From an uncultured Eubacteriales bacterium (GTDB taxonomy: Bacteria; Bacillota; Clostridia; Lachnospirales; Lachnospiraceae): a stretch of DNA of 64,000 bases. The translations under genes were made by a program, and so were the position numbers. The notes under the pieces are model-generated. The model was not told the DNA's origin and did no database searches. It saw only the letters and a program-made list of their open reading frames with translations. The DNA lies in the NCBI GenBank assembly GCA_900549105.1, contig URND01000003.1:9678-73677 (forward strand), in the 5' to 3' direction. Below are positions 61,574-64,000 of this stretch, in pieces. Every line of letters begins with the position of its first letter. Position 1 is the first letter of the stretch.

Positions 61574-62968
61574 ATGAATATATTTAAACTTATTTTTACA
61601 TCTGTTTATCAGATTTTGTGGGGCGATTTGATTACAATCCCGCTGCCCGGCGGCAGTTCCGTGGGATTGTCCCTCCTTGTTCTTATCCTTATTCCTTCCG
61701 GAATCTATTTTACGATTCGGACAAAATTTCTCCCGTTTCGTCTCTTTCCGGAAATGTTAAAAATTACAACGGAAAAAAAGGCCTCTTCGGAAAAAAATTC
61801 GATTTCCGGCGTTCAGGCCCTCATCATATCCACAGCCACCCGGGTCGGCATGGGAAATCTTGTCGGGGTGGTTGCCGCTATTTCCGCCGGCGGCGCCGGA
61901 GCCGTTTTCTGGATGTGGATTACCGCTCTGCTCGGCTCCTCCACTGCCTTTGTCGAGGCGACGCTGGCCCAGATTTATAAAGAAAAAGACCCGCTCTACG
62001 GCGGTTACCGCGGAGGCCCGGCCTACTATATACACCATCTTTTCATTAAAAAAGACAGTAAACGCCGCCGCTCCCTTATCGCCATACTTTTTGCCGTTTC
62101 CGGCCTCATCTGCTGGTGCGGCATCAGCCAGGTTATCGGCAATTCGGTTTCATCCGCCTTTACAAATGCATTCCGGATTCCGCCGATTTACACAACCGTC
62201 CTTCTTGTCATCATTGCCGCTGTTATTGTGCTTCGCAAAAATGCTACGGTAAAAGTGTTGGATGTGGTTGTGCCAATTATGGCAGGGCTCTATTTTCTTA
62301 TGACACTTTTTATCATATTTACAAATATCAGCCAGATTCCTGCTGTTTTTCAGCAGATATTCTCAGAGGCCTTCGGGCTTCGCCAGGTTGTTGCCGGCGG
62401 TTTTGGCGCAGTTCTCATGAACGGCGCTAAACGGGGACTTTTCTCCAATGAAGCCGGTTCCGGCTCAGCCCCATGCGCTGCCGCCGCCGCGGATATCAGT
62501 CATCCAGCCAAGGAAGGACTTCTGCAGGCCTTCGGTGTCTTTATCGATACCATCGTTATATGCAGCTGCTCTGCCATGATTATGCTGCTGACCCCGGCTG
62601 AACTGACTCAGGGCCTTGCAGGAATGGATTTACTTCAAACAGCCATGAACTATCATATGGGAAGCTTCGGCGTCGTATTTATCGCCGTAATCTTATGGTT
62701 GTTCAGCTTTTCCACCTTCATCGGCATTTTGTTCTATGCCAGACCTAATGTGGCCTACCTTTTCGGCGACAACTGGCTGTCACAGAATTTATATAAAATT
62801 CTCGCTTTAGTTATGCTTTTTATCGGCGGTCTGGCCGCCTATACCTTTGTCTGGGATTTGGGAGATATCGGAATTGGCCTTATGACTATTTTTAATATGA
62901 TTGCCCTGGTTCCTCTATCCCGTCAGGCGATTGACGCCCTGAAAGACTACGAACATCAGAAAGTATAA
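61574..62968 (+). CDS. AGCS-family sodium:amino acid symporter
   Basis: Start at ATG 61574 (MNIFKLIFTSVYQILWGDLI), 464 residues. Typical motifs: TATRVGMGNLVGVVAAISAG, GGAGAVFWMWITALLGSSTA, GLFSNEAGSGSAPCAAAAAD. It imports alanine, glycine or a related amino acid with Na+. The upstream frame to 61352 lies inside the LysR gene and is not real. Confidence 0.9.
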   Translation: MNIFKLIFTSVYQILWGDLITIPLPGGSSVGLSLLVLILIPSGIYFTIRTKFLPFRLFPEMLKITTEKKASSEKNSISGVQALIISTATRVGMGNLVGVVAAISAGGAGAVFWMWITALLGSSTAFVEATLAQIYKEKDPLYGGYRGGPAYYIHHLFIKKDSKRRRSLIAILFAVSGLICWCGISQVIGNSVSSAFTNAFRIPPIYTTVLLVIIAAVIVLRKNATVKVLDVVVPIMAGLYFLMTLFIIFTNISQIPAVFQQIFSEAFGLRQVVAGGFGAVLMNGAKRGLFSNEAGSGSAPCAAAAADISHPAKEGLLQAFGVFIDTIVICSCSAMIMLLTPAELTQGLAGMDLLQTAMNYHMGSFGVVFIAVILWLFSFSTFIGILFYARPNVAYLFGDNWLSQNLYKILALVMLFIGGLAAYTFVWDLGDIGIGLMTIFNMIALVPLSRQAIDALKDYEHQKV

Positions 62969-62982
62969 AACGTTCATTCCTC

Positions 62983-63024
62983 GATGCGTCCGGCCTTCGG
63001 GCCGGCGCATCCTTTTCATTTTTT
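62983..63024. terminator. Terminator with UUCG loop between convergent genes
   Basis: GATGCG-T-CCGGCC and GGCCGG-CGCATC pair around TTCG, followed by CTTTTCATTTTTT on the plus strand. It ends the AGCS transcript. Confidence 0.85.
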
Positions 63025-64000
63025 AATCCCTTTTTAATTTCTGAAAAACTTTTCTGGAATACAATGAAATTCCAAATGCAGCCGCTGCGCTGCCGGTCAT
63101 AACAATCCATGGGATTTCTGAAAAAACATCAAATAAAACGCCATACAAAGCCTGACCTGCCGGCTGTGAACAATTTGCCACCGCCATAATGGCTGCCATG
63201 ATTTTTCCCAAAAAATTCGGCGGCGTCTGCTGCTGCAAAAGCGTCAGCATCTGAACCGTAAAAATTGTCGATACCGTCATAATCAAAAGACTCATACCCA
63301 CAATCATCCAAAAGCCGACATTGGCCGACATTCCCGGCATCAATGTAAATCCCATAACTAAAGCGGCGACGGAACAGGCTGCAAGCAGCAGCCAGCTATC
63401 CTTCAACCGAAGTTTTTCATGAATAATCCCGGACAGAATACCGCCAAGCAAGCCTCCGGCACCCATGGCCCCCTGAGCTACGCCAAGCTGCATATCCGAT
63501 AGCCCAAGAATATTAATAAGCATAATCGGAATTCCCACAATCAATGCTGCCGATAAAACCATGTTAAATAAAGCCAAAATGCCGACCACACCGATAAACT
63601 CCGGTCTTTCATTTTTCACAAAAAGCCAGCTCTCTTCCAAATCTGACCGCACGACTGCTGCAGCCCTCTCAGAATAACTGTTCTTTTCAAAAGGAATATG
63701 AATAAAAATTTCCATCACTGCGGAGGCGCCAAAACAGATAATGCTCAACAAAAGAATTGGTTCTATTCCAAAGGCGCCAAAAAGCATTCCGCCGATAATC
63801 GGCCCGAGGAGTCCCGAAAGCGTGCCAACCATATTGATGACCGCATTAGCCTGCATTAATCTGTCCGCTGATGCCAGAAGGGGAATACTCGCCTGCACAG
63901 CCGGTTGATAGGCCCCGGAAATTCCATATAAAATCATCAGTGTCAGCGCAATCAGCAGCACCTCGTTTCCAAACCGAAGGCAAACCGCAAGTCCTCCAAC
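63023..64000 (-). CDS. MFS transporter, C-terminal part (runs off the window)
   Basis: The frame is open from the right edge to TAA at 63023, about 325 residues with some nine to ten membrane helices, including GISGAYQPAVQASIPLLASA and GTLSGLLGPIIGGMLFGAFG, the pattern of MFS drug efflux proteins (MefA/enterobactin-exporter type). The N-terminus lies outside. Substrate unknown. Confidence 0.88.
   Translation of the reverse strand, partial: VGGLAVCLRFGNEVLLIALTLMILYGISGAYQPAVQASIPLLASADRLMQANAVINMVGTLSGLLGPIIGGMLFGAFGIEPILLLSIICFGASAVMEIFIHIPFEKNSYSERAAAVVRSDLEESWLFVKNERPEFIGVVGILALFNMVLSAALIVGIPIMLINILGLSDMQLGVAQGAMGAGGLLGGILSGIIHEKLRLKDSWLLLAACSVAALVMGFTLMPGMSANVGFWMIVGMSLLIMTVSTIFTVQMLTLLQQQTPPNFLGKIMAAIMAVANCSQPAGQALYGVLFDVFSEIPWIVMTGSAAAAFGISLYSRKVFQKLKRD

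Overview
The window looks like chromosomal DNA of a gut-type Clostridia, most likely a Lachnospiraceae. The reasons are strong GGAGG ribosome binding sites, short-spaced TTGACA/TATAAT promoters, a T-box upstream of aspS, a type III pantothenate kinase, DegV and YkgJ proteins, a VanRS-like pair, and remnants of the conjugative-element gene types common in that family. No rRNA, tRNA, CRISPR array or intact transposase was seen. Most genes lie on the minus strand.

Layout. 1-6 kb is an accessory zone full of decaying genes: a GNAT gene with a small partner (intact as far as visible), then broken copies of a hypothetical gene, a methyltransferase, a TetR regulator, a response regulator, a DUF6050-like membrane protein and a small conjugative-element protein. 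A MATE pump follows, whose MarR regulator carries a stop codon and whose cytidylate-kinase-like partner survives only as a C-terminal piece. 6.2-7.6 kb holds an HxlR regulator, a flavin-binding protein and a ferredoxin. 7.7-12.2 kb is an operon of an HMA metal-binding protein, a small membrane peptide, two ABC exporter half-subunits, a cysteine-rich protein and a DUF454 protein. 12.4-14 kb has a DUF606 transporter and a PD-(D/E)XK/Rpn-type protein. 14-20 kb is the arginine block, argCJBD divergent from argG. 20-31 kb holds a DUF1576 membrane protein, a large HTH protein, a receiver/McrB-like/DUF2357-nuclease cassette, and a convergent unit of a ClpX-like ATPase with two unrecognised proteins, followed by a flavodoxin-ferredoxin protein. 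31.8-34.7 kb is a VanRS-like two-component system with a D,D-carboxypeptidase. 34.8-45.7 kb contains an aconitase-family hydratase, a thioesterase, AzlCD, an AI-2E family permease, PAP2, a radical SAM protein, a kinase-like/MATE overlapping pair, and RpiR with a SIS sugar enzyme. 45.8-50.9 kb is a complete pantothenate-to-CoA operon (DUF2520, panB, panC, panD, coaBC, coaX). The remainder has a CcdA-TlpA fusion, MazEF, pyrC, a 3-hydroxyacyl-CoA dehydrogenase, YkgJ, DegV, a third MATE pump, aspS with its T-box, LysR, an AGCS symporter and a partial MFS gene.

The most unusual signals are: (1) a 74-bp palindromic repeat with four copies, all in the same orientation relative to the host gene, two of them in tandem and in frame inside the DUF2520 gene; (2) the receiver/McrB/nuclease cassette with a degenerate receiver and an apparently leaderless mRNA; (3) the facing ClpX-like unit with two orphan proteins; (4) a T-box whose likely specifier is Asn (AAC) in front of an AspRS that carries the non-discriminating His signature; and (5) the repeated coupling of a cytidylate-kinase-like gene to a MATE gene.
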